This document shows positions 41,643 through 48,379 of a stretch of DNA of 51,915 nt, one piece after another (the first letter of the stretch is position 1; every line of letters starts with the position of its first letter). The position numbers and the translations under genes were made by a program. The stretch covers positions 1-51,915 of IMG/VR virus record IMGVR_UViG_3300050138_000383. One strand, given 5' to 3'. The notes beneath the pieces are model-generated. The model saw only the letters and a program-made list of their open reading frames with translations. It was not told where the DNA came from and searched no databases. Origin of the DNA: a virus.

Positions 41643-41925
41643 TTTCGTCACCGCTTTTTATGATTTTTTTAGCCTCTTCGTGAAATTTCACAGAATCTTG
41701 CGCGACAATCGAGTGCATCCTTCGGAATGTGAAAAACCCTATCACTACTGCGCCCACCATCAGTATAGATTTGTCGCCGCCAAGAGCGACTACGCCCATA
41801 AGCAAAACAATATTCATTGCGATTGCCATGAGCGCGTGGTGCATTCCGGTCCAAAAACTCTTAGCAAGCATTTTAACTCCAAGTTTGTTGAGTTGCTTCT
41901 GCTGTTCAGGCGTAATTTTATCCAT
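41635..41925 (-). CDS. Small membrane protein (96 aa)
   Basis: Two membrane helices are visible: HHALMAIAMNIVLLMGVVAL and ILMVGAVVIGFFTF. They are flanked by charged N- and C-terminal regions (KITPEQQKQLNKLG and KFHEEAKKIIKSGD). A helical hairpin in the membrane is likely. It overlaps both neighbours by 8 bp. No known family. Confidence 0.7.
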   Translation of the reverse strand: MDKITPEQQKQLNKLGVKMLAKSFWTGMHHALMAIAMNIVLLMGVVALGGDKSILMVGAVVIGFFTFRRMHSIVAQDSVKFHEEAKKIIKSGDENA

Positions 41926-42532
41926 TTTTTTCCTTTATAATACTTACAATTTGGTCTTCACTGATTGGGCAAAATCCGTTCACGTCCACACCAACATTGA
42001 TCATCAAGGAGCCCTTCGAGGACTTCTTGACGTGCCACTTCTCGTGTATATGTCCACACAGCAATACTTTGCCGTCGTCTGCAGGCCTCCACTTGGCGTA
42101 CTTATCCTGGTATCCAGCAGTTCCATGACTATTCTCGTCCGTGTATGGATGATGACACATATTGACAATGCCGACGTCCTTTAAGTCAAGAGTCGTTTGC
42201 TCTGGCAAAACAATGAAGCCGTTGTCACGATATTTTTGAGCCCACTTTTCTCTAGCTTCTGCGTTCCTGCTTTTCTTGTGGTAAGAATGACAAAAGTCGT
42301 GATTGCCAGGAACCAAGTATTTCGTGCCGTTCATCCTGTGCGGATACAGTTCTACGCCGCGAAATGCCAAAGACCAATCTCCGAGACAGTAGGCCTCGTC
42401 TTCTGGTTTTACAACCTCGTTCCATTTATTAACCATGTCCTCATTCATTTCTTCTACGGTCGCATATGGTCGAGTGCAATACTTGATTACGTTGTTGTGC
42501 CAAAAGTGTTCGTCGCTAGAAAAAAATTTCAT
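41918..42532 (-). CDS. Calcineurin-like metallophosphoesterase
   Basis: The 204-residue product carries the metallophosphoesterase motifs in order: SSDEHFWHNN (Asp/His), LGDW, GNHD, CHHPY and CGHIH, which ligate two metals. It probably hydrolyses a phosphodiester such as a nucleotide or cyclic nucleotide. Small phage members of this family are common and of unknown substrate. Location between RNA-repair and HAD genes would fit removal of 2',3'-cyclic phosphates or nucleotide salvage, but that is inference. The start overlaps the upstream stop by ATGA. Confidence 0.88.
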   Translation of the reverse strand: MKFFSSDEHFWHNNVIKYCTRPYATVEEMNEDMVNKWNEVVKPEDEAYCLGDWSLAFRGVELYPHRMNGTKYLVPGNHDFCHSYHKKSRNAEAREKWAQKYRDNGFIVLPEQTTLDLKDVGIVNMCHHPYTDENSHGTAGYQDKYAKWRPADDGKVLLCGHIHEKWHVKKSSKGSLMINVGVDVNGFCPISEDQIVSIIKEKNG

Positions 42533-42729
42533 TTCTTTGTGATCTCCATGAATTTGCGAATGTATCGCATGAATAGCATAGCCTTGTCTTCGGCCATAAA
42601 AGTTGCGTGGCCAATATCTTCGATTGGCACCGGGAATAAAAATTTAGTGTCAGACGTTTCGTAAAAAAGCATGCCGTCACGATAATACTGAAATTTCACG
42701 GTACCTTTTACGTGATCTTTGATTGTCAT
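42529..42729 (-). CDS. Conserved small phage protein (66 aa)
   Basis: The product has a beta-rich half (VKGTVKFQYYRDGMLFYE, then FLFPVPIED) and a helical C-terminus (AEDKAMLFMRYIRKFM). Small proteins with a FPVPIED...KALLFMRWI pattern recur in T4-like and other phages with no assigned function. Translation is coupled to both neighbours by ATGA overlaps. Confidence 0.7.
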   Translation of the reverse strand: MTIKDHVKGTVKFQYYRDGMLFYETSDTKFLFPVPIEDIGHATFMAEDKAMLFMRYIRKFMEITKK

Positions 42730-42944
42730 AAATCCTCATAAAATTCACAAGGAACATTGAAGCCAGAATCGCCGCTCTTTGCACATACAGACTTTCCTTT
42801 GGAATTCGTATATTTGCAATAAAAGCCCTGCCTCTCATCGCCCTTACAGTCCGTTTTAACCCCAATAGTACTCTGCTCATAGTGAATTTCTTTTCTATCG
42901 CACCCTATTACCAAAAACATAAGGGCGGTTAATAAAAATTTCAT
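42726..42944 (-). CDS. Putative lipoprotein (72 aa)
   Basis: The N-terminus MKFLLTALMFLVIGC has a short positive region, a hydrophobic core and a lipobox-like VIGC, so Cys15 is probably lipidated and the protein anchored in the host envelope. The mature part has five more Cys residues, suggesting disulfides. It could alter the host surface (for example superinfection exclusion), but no family is recognised. Both ends overlap neighbouring genes by ATGA. Confidence 0.75.
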   Translation of the reverse strand: MKFLLTALMFLVIGCDRKEIHYEQSTIGVKTDCKGDERQGFYCKYTNSKGKSVCAKSGDSGFNVPCEFYEDL

Positions 42945-43564
42945 AAACTCATCCTCTCGATTTCCATACGCACGCGCTCTGGGTTTGTCTTGGAGTATGC
43001 CTCATTAAACATCTCGCGGCAAGCTTTAAGTGATCGAATGTCGGGCTCGAATCCAAGTTTCGACAGGAATCTGAAGAATCGGAACACCCTCAGATAATCC
43101 TCTTTAATGCGGTCGTGAGGCTTTCCCACAAATTTAAGAGTTCGACTTTCAATATCCTTGCGACCGTTATTGGGATCGATAAATACGGCTGTGATGGGGT
43201 TGTAATAAATAGAATTGATAGTAAAATCCCTGCGTAGAGCATCCTCTCGTAGAGTCCCAATTTCAACTTTGTCTGGTCTTCGTCCATCTGTAAATCCTGA
43301 TTCCTTGCGGAAGTTTGCAATCTCGAACTGCTGGTGATTCTTTGATACTGCGTAGACAAGGAAATTCTCTCCCACTGCGTCAACCTGCCAACCATTCTCG
43401 ATGAGCGTTGGACGCAATTCTTCTATGTTTGCTTCCGTGACAATGTCGTAGTCCTTCGGCTTCTTTTTAAGAAGCATATCGCGCACGCACCCACCAACCA
43501 AGTAAGTCTGCGGGTTTACGTTGTAAATCATTAGGAAAATTTGAAGTAGAAGAAGGTCGTCCAT
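42941..43564 (-). CDS. CCA-adding/poly(A) polymerase-type tRNA nucleotidyltransferase, head domain only
   Basis: The class II family adds CCA (or A) to tRNA 3' ends. Visible motifs are GGCVRD (24-29), the catalytic DYD (Asp38, Asp40) with IVTEA, RRDFTINSIYYNP (template region), and EDYLRVFRFFRF, part of the neck. At 207 residues it is about half the usual length of bacterial CCA enzymes (~400): the body and tail domains that grip the tRNA elbow are missing. The frame closes with a normal ATGA overlap, so the short form looks intended and not broken. It may repair phage tRNA ends or have a narrower substrate. The start overlaps the upstream stop as TAATG. Confidence 0.88.
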   Translation of the reverse strand: MDDLLLLQIFLMIYNVNPQTYLVGGCVRDMLLKKKPKDYDIVTEANIEELRPTLIENGWQVDAVGENFLVYAVSKNHQQFEIANFRKESGFTDGRRPDKVEIGTLREDALRRDFTINSIYYNPITAVFIDPNNGRKDIESRTLKFVGKPHDRIKEDYLRVFRFFRFLSKLGFEPDIRSLKACREMFNEAYSKTNPERVRMEIERMSL

Positions 43565-43800
43565 TATGCCGCTTCTTGAAAGATGACGCTCGTGTCTTCC
43601 TGTGATGAGAGATACTGAATGTAGCTTATATTGTTTGAAGTGAAGAAGATGAAGGAGACTGCAAAATCTAGGGCAGACGCGCTATGGAGACTGAAATATT
43701 TTCCAAATGGAGGGAACACAATCGCTCTGGAGTTGTCGCTGTTTACGTACACCCTTACTTTATTCCCAGAAAAAACAACTTCAGTCATCGTCCATTTCAT
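43564..43800 (-). CDS. Hypothetical protein (78 aa)
   Basis: The start at 43800 (MKWTMTEVVFSGNKVRVYVN) is set by an ATGA overlap with the upstream stop; the frame extends further but inside the previous gene. The product appears all-beta, with alternating hydrophobic residues (VRVYVNSDNSRAIVF, then DFAVSFIFFTSNNISY). No motif is recognised. Confidence 0.65.
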   Translation of the reverse strand: MKWTMTEVVFSGNKVRVYVNSDNSRAIVFPPFGKYFSLHSASALDFAVSFIFFTSNNISYIQYLSSQEDTSVIFQEAA

Positions 43801-44090
43801 AACAACGAGAACTTTCTTAGATAATGCGGAAGCTTGATCCCGTATGCTGCGATGGCGGTCATTTGATTCTGCCAATAGGGTTCTTCAAAGAATGCTTTCT
43901 TTTTGCAAGGAAGCTTCTCGAAAACTTTTCTAAGAGTTTCCTCGTCTTTGACGCTCAGATAAATGAGCGTACCGTTCTTCCATCCGACCTTGTGGGTCAA
44001 AAGCAATTGCGCCAGGGCGTGGCCAGCCTGAACCGCTTGGTGGGACGAACTAAGATCCCGACGAACTATCACGTAAAGTTTGAGGCTCAT
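43797..44090 (-). CDS. Peptidyl-tRNA hydrolase, PTH2-like
   Basis: The 97-residue product begins MSLKLYVIVRRDLSSSHQAVQAGHALAQLL, here noted as LYVIVRRDL and QAVQAGHALAQL. This is the PTH2 family signature: conserved Arg-Asp, Gln-Ala-Gly-His-Ala. It should release peptides from stalled peptidyl-tRNA so the tRNA can be reused. PTH2 proteins (~115-120 residues) are typical of archaea and eukaryotes but small relatives occur in bacteria and phages. The start at 44090 overlaps the Fis-type gene by 41 bp in another frame, an unusually long overlap for this operon. It lies close to a tRNA gene and the CCA-type enzyme. Confidence 0.82.
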   Translation of the reverse strand: MSLKLYVIVRRDLSSSHQAVQAGHALAQLLLTHKVGWKNGTLIYLSVKDEETLRKVFEKLPCKKKAFFEEPYWQNQMTAIAAYGIKLPHYLRKFSLL

Positions 44091-44310
44091 TTGCTTTGTA
44101 CCCATCCAACTTATTGTAGATCGTTTTTACGCTAAACCCTAGTATTTTCGCAGTTTTCACTTTGTTGCCACCAGTTTGAGACAGAACGGCTTCTAGGTAC
44201 TTGCGTTCGACTTCCGCCATTGTGGGCAGCTGTGACACGTCCAGCACTAGAGTTTCTACCTTAACGTTGGGGAGCGAAGCGCCAACCGGCAAAGTTGTTT
44301 GTGTTTCCAT
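44050..44310 (-). CDS. Fis/NtrC C-terminal-type HTH DNA-binding protein
   Basis: The 86-residue product has a central segment VERKYLEAVLSQTGGNK, then KTAKILGFSVKTIYNKLDGY, the Fis-family (HTH_8) helix-turn-helix that ends NtrC-type activators. The ATPase and receiver domains are absent. The start ATG at 44310 has TAGGAGA 7 nt upstream, and a strong sigma-70-like promoter lies at 44331-44359. It is thus independently expressed, probably early, and may act as a nucleoid-like protein or transcription regulator for the operon. It overlaps the PTH2-like gene by 41 bp. Confidence 0.85.
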   Translation of the reverse strand: METQTTLPVGASLPNVKVETLVLDVSQLPTMAEVERKYLEAVLSQTGGNKVKTAKILGFSVKTIYNKLDGYKANEPQTLRDSSSGS

Positions 44311-44330
44311 TTAAAATCTCCTATATGCAA

Positions 44331-44359
44331 AATGTATCATAAAGAAACTACACTGTCAA
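44331..44359 (-). promoter_or_regulatory. Strong sigma-70-type promoter for the Fis-type regulator
   Basis: On the minus strand TTGACA (44359-44354, perfect) and TACATT (44336-44331) are separated by exactly 17 bp. The predicted start of transcription leaves a leader of about 15 nt with TAGGAGA before the ATG at 44310. The same pair of hexamers with the same spacing occurs at 46488-46516. Confidence 0.75.
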
Positions 44360-44377
44360 TAAAACTTACAAATAAAG

Positions 44378-44453
44378 TGGTGGAGCTTACAGGGTTCGAA
44401 CCTGCGACCTCCTGCTTGCAAAGCAGGCGCTCTACCAACTGAGCTAAAGCCCC
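44378..44453 (-). tRNA. tRNA-Ala (anticodon TGC)
   Basis: The 76-nt gene reads 5' GGGGCTT ... AAGCTCC-A-CCA 3' on the minus strand. The 7-bp acceptor stem includes a G3:U70 wobble, the main alanine identity element. The D arm (AGCTCAGTTGGTAGAGC), anticodon stem CCTGC/GCAGG with loop TTTGCAA, and T arm (GCAGG-TTCGAAC-CTGT) are all regular. The CCA end is encoded. The anticodon TGC is at 44420-44418. No internal promoter is needed if it is read through from the upstream GIY-YIG operon. It probably supports phage codon use or replaces a cleaved host tRNA. Confidence 0.95.
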
Positions 44454-44466
44454 ACTCTAGAGTATA

Positions 44467-45378
44467 TCACGCCCTCTTCTTCTCTACGATCTTATATTTC
44501 ATATGAGCGCAAATTTCATCAAGAATGCCAGCCTTAAAGGCGTAAGCGTATGCTCCGCCGTCATGGTCGTGAAAATCGGATCGAAAAGAGTATTTGCTAG
44601 CCATCGCTAGTGCTTTTTCAAAAGTCCAAATACTTATAAGCGGCTTTCTCGTCATGTGAGCACATATCTGATCTATAATGCCTCTTTTATGGGCGACGGT
44701 ATACGCCGAAGCCGACCCGAGCCTAAAATCATTTCTGTATTTGTATTTACCGGCTTCTTCAGCCAATCTTTCATTTGTCCATAGATTAACTTTGGCTCCC
44801 AAGCCTCCAGCACGATTTTTATTCAAAATAGTCCATCCAGAATTCCTGTAAATTTCTATTAAATCTTTCTCTTTAGATCCAGCAATTTGCATTGGATACC
44901 ACACATCAAATCTGACATAGTTCTCGCTACATTTCGATCTTTTGTCGACCAAAAACGAGTTGGTTTTATGCTGGGCGTGTCTTTTTTCATAATTGTAGGT
45001 AAGACCAACATAAACCGACCTATCGGAATACTCGTAGGCGTACAGCGCTCTACGTTCTAGTCCAGCATTTGGAATCATATGAGCACAGACTATATCTAGG
45101 ATCTTTCTTTTTTTAGCTATGGCAAAAGCTTTAGGGGATTTTTTTAAAAAATCCCCACGATGCACATATTGTGATGCCTCCTGCTTAATTTCGTCCATGT
45201 TCCAGTCTCTATGTTTGGATTTTATATTGGCATGATCCCACAATTCGGACAAGAATCCACGACGAAAAGCATAATGGTAAAAACTACTAAATTTTCTGTA
45301 GAATTCCATTTTGGATGAACACAGTAGCGCTTTTTCCAGGCAATCTTCAAAAGAATATTTATTAAATCCCTTTATCAC
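44467..45378 (-). CDS. GIY-YIG endonuclease with four flanking repeat modules
   Basis: The 303-residue product has a GIY-YIG-type core (YAYEYSDRSVYVGLTYNY, then KRHAQHK and IEIYRNSGWTILNKNRAGG). Arg, His and Glu residues expected for the fold are present. About 43-residue repeats lie on both sides: two before the core (ending YHYAFRRGFLSEL and FAIAKKRKILDIVCAHM) and two after it (YTVAHKRGIIDQICAHM and YAYAFKAGILDEICAHM). Each has a helix, an (R/K)xDF segment, then A(Y/F)xxAxxxxIxDxxCAHM. The repeats probably bind DNA and set the site. It is likely a mobile or intron-homing-type nuclease. The start is GTG in a GTGA overlap with the upstream stop; the tRNA follows 13 bp downstream. Confidence 0.85.
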   Translation of the reverse strand: MIKGFNKYSFEDCLEKALLCSSKMEFYRKFSSFYHYAFRRGFLSELWDHANIKSKHRDWNMDEIKQEASQYVHRGDFLKKSPKAFAIAKKRKILDIVCAHMIPNAGLERRALYAYEYSDRSVYVGLTYNYEKRHAQHKTNSFLVDKRSKCSENYVRFDVWYPMQIAGSKEKDLIEIYRNSGWTILNKNRAGGLGAKVNLWTNERLAEEAGKYKYRNDFRLGSASAYTVAHKRGIIDQICAHMTRKPLISIWTFEKALAMASKYSFRSDFHDHDGGAYAYAFKAGILDEICAHMKYKIVEKKRA

Positions 45379-46001
45379 TTCTTAGGTCCCTTTTGGCGAA
45401 AACTCCACTTATCAAATCCGTGTTTGGATATTTTATCGGCATCAGAAATCTTAACCATTTTGTTTTCTGGGTGATTCAGGACTCCCGCGACGAATTGGAA
45501 AATGTCCTGATACGTCGTGTAAGAATCCCTGATGCGCTGAAATCCTATTTCTTTCAGATTTGGATTAAGTATCAGTTTACACTTATGTTTTTCTTCAGAA
45601 AATTTCACCAGGAAAATGGGCGTCTGGTATTTGTGAAAAAATTCCTTTAGTGGAGCCGTATCAAAATCTGCGAACTTATCGAATGATCCCTTCCACCAAC
45701 GTCGGCCAAATTCGTATTGGCTTGCGGCACCAGTCGCCAATGCCTGTTCCTTAAAGTCCTCGTACAGATAGAAATGCATCGTAGGACCCTTGTCGTACTT
45801 GATCCTGTAAACCTTGTGGATTTCTCCGCAGAAGCCAAGATAGAAAAGACTACAGCTGGCATACGTGGATGCGCGACTACACACGTCGTACTTGTCGTCG
45901 ATTAAGCTTACGATTTTCTCGCGCACGTATACGACTTCACGGTCCATGCCGGTTTTCATCACGCCATCGTAATAGTCTCGGAACTTGGAAATAATTCGCA
46001 C
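45375..46001 (-). CDS. Conserved phage protein of unknown function (208 aa)
   Basis: The product begins RIISKFRDYYDGVMKTG and contains several aromatic-rich strands (YVREKIVSLIDDKY, FYLGFCGEIHKVYRI, PIFLVKFSE). A closing region has many Lys/Asp residues (KISDADKISKHGFDKWSF). Proteins with this N-terminal phrase are common in large phages and have no known activity. No catalytic motif is apparent. Start is GTG in a TAGTG overlap; the end overlaps the GIY-YIG gene as GTGA. Confidence 0.75.
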   Translation of the reverse strand: MRIISKFRDYYDGVMKTGMDREVVYVREKIVSLIDDKYDVCSRASTYASCSLFYLGFCGEIHKVYRIKYDKGPTMHFYLYEDFKEQALATGAASQYEFGRRWWKGSFDKFADFDTAPLKEFFHKYQTPIFLVKFSEEKHKCKLILNPNLKEIGFQRIRDSYTTYQDIFQFVAGVLNHPENKMVKISDADKISKHGFDKWSFRQKGPKK

Positions 46002-46225
46002 TAGTCGTCCTTGCGTCTCTGTTCTGGACCGCAGGCTGCAGAATAATCACTCTCAGCATTTTTGATGAAAATGTACAGGCACGGCTCGTTTGGATTGCGT
46101 TGCTTGCAACCGTCTTTTCGAACGGAAAGCAGCGCTTCCTGGTCCTGCTGGACCCATTTATCGGTCTTGTTTTCTAGCTTTGGCGACGCGCAAAACAGAG
46201 CGCCAGCGATAAGTGGAATGATCAT
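46001..46225 (-). CDS. Small exported or lipoprotein-like protein (74 aa)
   Basis: The N-terminus MIIPLIAGALFCASP is a short hydrophobic signal-like segment, with Cys12 in a poor lipobox (ALFC). The rest is polar with three more Cys residues (DGCKQRNPNEPCLYIF, SAACGPE), suggesting disulfides in an oxidising compartment. It is coupled to its neighbours by ATGA and TAGTG overlaps. Function unknown. Confidence 0.65.
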   Translation of the reverse strand: MIIPLIAGALFCASPKLENKTDKWVQQDQEALLSVRKDGCKQRNPNEPCLYIFIKNAESDYSAACGPEQRRKDD

Positions 46226-46482
46226 TTGTACGTTCCTTTGTATATTTCTGTGATTTTCTCGTCCACAAAGACAGAAACATTGATTTCCTCGTGGGTTGCG
46301 TATAGCATAAACTCGTTTTCAGGGTATAGGGCGTCTACGTACCTATCCAACTGAAATCCAGCAGGGGCTAGGAACGTACTCTTGACTTTGCCATTAAAAT
46401 CAATGACTTCGACAGTCATTGGTCTGGTGGGCGTGGGGCTTCGGCTGATGAATTTAGATAAGTCTTTGATATTGTTATCCAT
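46222..46482 (-). CDS. Hypothetical protein (86 aa), first gene of the large accessory operon
   Basis: The start is placed at 46482 (MDNNIKDLSKFISR). A longer frame begins at 46503, but that ATG lies within the promoter spacer and so could not be transcribed from it. The product is soluble with a beta-rich middle (MTVEVIDFNGKVKSTFLAP, then INVSVFVDEKITEIYKG). No family is recognised. The ATG is only 5 nt from the -10 box and has no ribosome binding site, so its mRNA is probably leaderless. The 3' end overlaps the next gene as ATGA. Confidence 0.65.
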   Translation of the reverse strand: MDNNIKDLSKFISRSPTPTRPMTVEVIDFNGKVKSTFLAPAGFQLDRYVDALYPENEFMLYATHEEINVSVFVDEKITEIYKGTYK

Positions 46483-46487
46483 ACCCC

Positions 46488-46516
46488 AATGTAACAAATA
46501 CAAAGGGTCTTGTCAA
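46488..46516 (-). promoter_or_regulatory. Sigma-70-type promoter of the accessory operon, probably leaderless
   Basis: TTGACA (46516-46511) and TACATT (46493-46488) are separated by 17 bp on the minus strand. The next bases are GGGGT then the ATG at 46482, so transcription should begin at or within 1-2 nt of the start codon. It is the only recognisable promoter ahead of a long chain of overlapping genes and also points toward the tRNA. Confidence 0.7.
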
Positions 46517-46526
46517 GGGCAATCTT

Positions 46527-47000
46527 ATGGGTATGTCAATAGATAGAAACAAGGCTCACGCCGCTGCAATTGCTAGTCTGGCCGCGAAACAAAGCGCAGC
46601 AGACGCCGTATTCATCGCCAGCGTGAACACCCAAATCACGACAGCTGACAAATTAGGCAAAACTTCGGTCACGGCACACGCCAACAAAAACACCGACATT
46701 GTGTTCCTCTATCTCTATTTCACGAACCTTGGCTATTCTGTCTATTTTCCAGATTATGCGAACCAACATGCCGGTGTTTGGCCTGGCCTATACAATCAGC
46801 CAGCCGATCTTTTTGGATGGCATTGGGTTGATTTCTGGGCCGACAAAATTCGCCTATATGGTGCAAAAAGTCCTACCAGACTAACGGTTTCGTGGCCCAC
46901 TGGAGCCCTGCCGCCTACGCCAGTCGCAGACGCCTTGCTTCTTGAGAACGGAGATTTCTTCGAGCTTGAAGATGGCTCTGGCGACATTTTACTGGAGTAA
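46527..47000 (+). CDS. Tandem paralogue 1, putative virion-associated protein (157 aa)
   Basis: The product starts MGMSIDRNKAHAAAIASL, with an Ala-rich helix of about 40 residues, then NLGYSVYFPDYANQ and a Trp-rich region ending RLTVSWP. A C-terminal extension LLLENGDFFELEDGSGDILLE (split here as LLLENGDFFELED and GSGDILLE) is a phrase seen at the ends of several phage structural proteins. The ATG at 46533 (MSIDR) is an alternative start. It is followed directly by a paralogue. Both are on the plus strand inside a minus-strand region, so they form a separate transcription unit. Function unknown; a virion or decoration protein is inferred. Confidence 0.7.
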   Translation: MGMSIDRNKAHAAAIASLAAKQSAADAVFIASVNTQITTADKLGKTSVTAHANKNTDIVFLYLYFTNLGYSVYFPDYANQHAGVWPGLYNQPADLFGWHWVDFWADKIRLYGAKSPTRLTVSWPTGALPPTPVADALLLENGDFFELEDGSGDILLE

Positions 47001-47410
47001 TGATTATGTCAATTGATAGAGATACGGCACACGCAAATTCAATGGCCGCTTTAGATGCTAAGCTCGCGGCTGGCGACGCAGAGTTTATTGCCAACGTTGA
47101 TGCCCAAATTACCGAGGCTTGCGCCCAAGGTCAATTTACGGTTACTGCACTGACCAATCTGAACGTCAGCATTATCGACGTCTACACGTACTACACGAAC
47201 CTTGGATACAACGTTTATTTCCCAGACTATGCCAACCAAAATGGTGAGACGCTTCCAAGCATCATCAACAACCCGTCAAATTTCTTTGGATACAACTGGA
47301 CCCAATACTGGCTCATGACAATCACAAAGTACAACATCACGAATCCAGCGCGCATGACGGTATCGTGGAGATCGTTCTCTCCACCTGATAATCCTGAAGG
47401 TCCAGTCTAA
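47000..47410 (+). CDS. Tandem paralogue 2, putative virion-associated protein (136 aa)
   Basis: The product mirrors its upstream neighbour: MSIDRDTAHANSMAALDAK at the start, an Ala-rich helix, TNLGYNVYFPDYANQ in the middle and ARMTVSWR near the end. It lacks the acidic C-terminal extension. About 35-40% of residues look identical by eye, so the duplication is old. ATG at 47000 overlaps the previous stop. The ATG at 47006 has GGAG at a better distance (8 nt) and matches the MSIDR start of the paralogue, so it may be the true start. Confidence 0.7.
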   Translation: MIMSIDRDTAHANSMAALDAKLAAGDAEFIANVDAQITEACAQGQFTVTALTNLNVSIIDVYTYYTNLGYNVYFPDYANQNGETLPSIINNPSNFFGYNWTQYWLMTITKYNITNPARMTVSWRSFSPPDNPEGPV

Positions 47411-48330
47411 TCTCTCCTGTAGCTATACAGGTCTTCAATCTTCCCATCCTTAGAATCATATCTGACACCAAGATAACGAATTCCCAGAACCAAATTGAAC
47501 TGCTTCAGGGTTTCGTTCTCGCCCTCTTTGGCCAAAGCAACCTCTCGAACATACTCAAGCTCCACACGCTTCACTTTTTGTAGTAATGGATTACGAAATT
47601 TCAATTCGAATGGCATCGAAAGATCCATGATAGCGGTCGAACGGTAGCCAAGAAATTCTGTGCCTTCGGGTAAAAACTTCAAAAACTCTTTAACCTGATC
47701 GAAAATCCTAGACTCTTTACTTTTGGCTGGTGCCATCATAGCGAGTTGATGAGTCAAGCGACATTCCGCCAAAAACTCCCCAGGTGGAAGCTCGATATCG
47801 AAGCTATGAAGATTTTCTCCAACTCCGCCTTCCAGTGTGCGATACTTAACGTTCTTAGCCACTTCTGCAAATTCGGGCTTGATATGCGCAAAACAAAATA
47901 CAGCGCATTTGTCCATTTCAAATGGCATCTGAACCAATTTGATTGAAGAAACTGGTGCCAAGCAAGAATGGATAGCTCCCATTGCCGCCAATTCGTTCAT
48001 TGATTCTGAAATGGCCTTAACGCCATCTTCGATCTTGTCCACTCTGACACAAACCGCGTGGTACTGGCAAATCGCATGCTTTTGTATGTACTCGCTCTGC
48101 TCCATGCCGTCCTGGCTAGTGCTTTTGCCAACTTGCTCGTTATAGGATTCGATCAGATTCTTGCCCTTCTTGGATAAGGCTTTTTTTGCTGCATCGCTCA
48201 AATACTTTCCAGCCAATTCCATCAGATCGTCGACCATGAGCGTTGCGCCCTTGTGCTCTTTTTTGCTTGCTTCAATAGCTTTCTCTAATGCCTCAACTTC
48301 TTCCGAAAGAGACCTTTCTCGTTGTTCCAT
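47407..48330 (-). CDS. Hypothetical coiled-coil protein (307 aa)
   Basis: The N-terminal ~35 residues (REERSLSEEVEALEKAIEAS-like, in sequence RSLSEEVEALEKAIEASK) form a charged coiled coil. The body is mixed alpha/beta with a few Cys residues (ICQYHAVCVRVDKI, KCAVFCFAHIKPEF) and a C-terminal strand-rich part (FNLVLGIRYLGVRYDSKDG). No catalytic signature is recognised. It appears to be its own unit, starting 123 bp after the ATP-grasp gene and convergent with the paralogue pair. SD-like AGAGGAT precedes the ATG. Function unknown. Confidence 0.7.
   Translation of the reverse strand: MEQRERSLSEEVEALEKAIEASKKEHKGATLMVDDLMELAGKYLSDAAKKALSKKGKNLIESYNEQVGKSTSQDGMEQSEYIQKHAICQYHAVCVRVDKIEDGVKAISESMNELAAMGAIHSCLAPVSSIKLVQMPFEMDKCAVFCFAHIKPEFAEVAKNVKYRTLEGGVGENLHSFDIELPPGEFLAECRLTHQLAMMAPAKSKESRIFDQVKEFLKFLPEGTEFLGYRSTAIMDLSMPFELKFRNPLLQKVKRVELEYVREVALAKEGENETLKQFNLVLGIRYLGVRYDSKDGKIEDLYSYRRD
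47416..47431. terminator. Stem-loop between convergent genes
   Basis: CCTGTA-GCTA-TACAGG is a perfect 6-bp stem with a 4-nt loop, 5 nt after the stop of the second paralogue. It lies within the last codons of the convergent gene. There is no T-run, so it may be a weak bidirectional terminator or an mRNA-end stabiliser. Confidence 0.35.
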
Positions 48331-48379
48331 AATATCCTCTAGGCGATGTGCCGTTATTGTTCAGAGGTTATATCATGTA

